5,335 bases of DNA from Pseudomonadota bacterium. Its GTDB lineage: Bacteria; Pseudomonadota; Alphaproteobacteria; Reyranellales; Reyranellaceae. Location of the stretch: the NCBI GenBank assembly GCA_023436825.1, contig JAEZHS010000180.1, positions 1 through 5,335 of the forward strand, written 5' to 3'. Positions within the stretch are counted from its first letter, which is position 1. Each line of letters begins with the position of its first letter. The translations under genes and the position numbers were made by a program. This document shows positions 5,063 through 5,335 of this stretch, in pieces. The notes below the pieces were generated by a model. The model saw only the letters and a program-made list of their open reading frames with translations. It made no database searches and was not told the DNA's origin.

Positions 5063-5335
5063 CTATGAGCGTTCCCTGATGTCGGAGAATTTTATCTTCG
5101 GTGACTTCTCGGCGATGTAGCCGAGTTCCCAGGCGTTGCGGGCGAGAAAGACCGGGGCGCCGTCGCGGTCTTCGGACATGCCGCCGCGGTTCGCCGCCAT
5201 GAAGGCCTCGAGGTCGGCCTTGCTGTCGGCGGAGATCCAGCGCGCGGTCTCGAAGGGTGCGGGCTCGAGGTCGATCTTGACCTGGTACTCGGCCTCGACG
5301 CGGGTCTTCAGCACGTCGAGCTGCAGCTCGCCGAC
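5063..5335 (-). CDS. prfC: Peptide chain release factor 3, C-terminal part (runs off the right edge)
   Basis: The reading frame enters from the right edge and gives the last 90 residues of RF3. RF3 is a cytoplasmic translational GTPase that recycles RF1 and RF2 from the ribosome after peptide release. The visible part begins VGELQLDVLKTRVEAEY, matching the conserved VG.LQ.DV...R...EY block of RF3. It continues with ETARWISADSKADLEAFM, corresponding to the TARW block, then APVFLARNAWELGYIAEKSP near the end, matching the family's AYIA....NLRLAQERYP region. It ends normally with TAG at 5063-5065, with no frameshift. The GTPase domain and start codon lie outside the window. The GTG at 5312-5314 is internal, because conserved sequence continues upstream of it. 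The gene converges on the CoA-transferase, and the stem-loop at 5021-5054 lies between them. Confidence 0.93.
   Translation of the reverse strand, partial: VGELQLDVLKTRVEAEYQVKIDLEPAPFETARWISADSKADLEAFMAANRGGMSEDRDGAPVFLARNAWELGYIAEKSPKIKFSDIRERS

Noticed and set aside
1..5335. CRISPR array, tRNA or rRNA gene, insertion sequence or phage gene
   Set aside because: No regularly spaced repeats, tRNA-like T-loop sequence, rRNA sequence, transposase or integrase was seen on either strand.

Overview
The window looks like a chromosomal segment of a GC-rich alphaproteobacterium. Third codon positions are strongly G/C, Shine-Dalgarno starts are clear, and the gene types fit: a PuuE-like deacetylase, a class III CoA-transferase and release factor 3. 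A Reyranella- or Bradyrhizobium-type Hyphomicrobiales/Rhodospirillales member would fit, but this is inference from composition and protein style, not a species identification.

Layout. Positions 1-210 carry no convincing gene but hold two overlapping hairpins. A small multi-pass membrane protein (211-711, +) of unknown function follows. A 147-base gap with a nested inverted repeat (766-806) leads to a large multi-pass membrane protein (859-2262, +) whose topology suggests a GT-C-type glycosyltransferase or related surface-polymer protein. Positions 2263-2866 are a 604-base non-coding stretch dense in structure. It holds two large inverted repeats (2362-2433 and about 2433-2510, the second resembling a dispersed palindromic repeat), an 11-bp direct repeat, a near-consensus sigma70-type promoter pointing leftward (2593-2621, minus strand), an 11-bp palindrome with 5' T and 3' A runs (2636-2671), and a 17-bp operator-like palindrome (2692-2708).

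From 2867 there is a tight two-gene operon on the plus strand: a polysaccharide-deacetylase-fold hydrolase of the PuuE (allantoinase) branch, then a family III (CaiB/BaiF) CoA-transferase starting only 16 bases after its stop. Together they suggest hydrolytic opening of a small amide or ureide-like compound followed by CoA activation of a carboxylic acid product; the actual substrate cannot be read from sequence. The operon converges on the 3' end of prfC (peptide chain release factor 3), which enters from the right edge on the minus strand. The two 3' ends share a 16-bp stem-loop at 5021-5054.

No rRNA, tRNA, CRISPR array, transposase, integrase or phage gene was seen. The most unusual part is the 2263-2866 non-coding stretch, where a good promoter faces strongly structured DNA with no credible gene: a candidate small RNA locus or repeat element.
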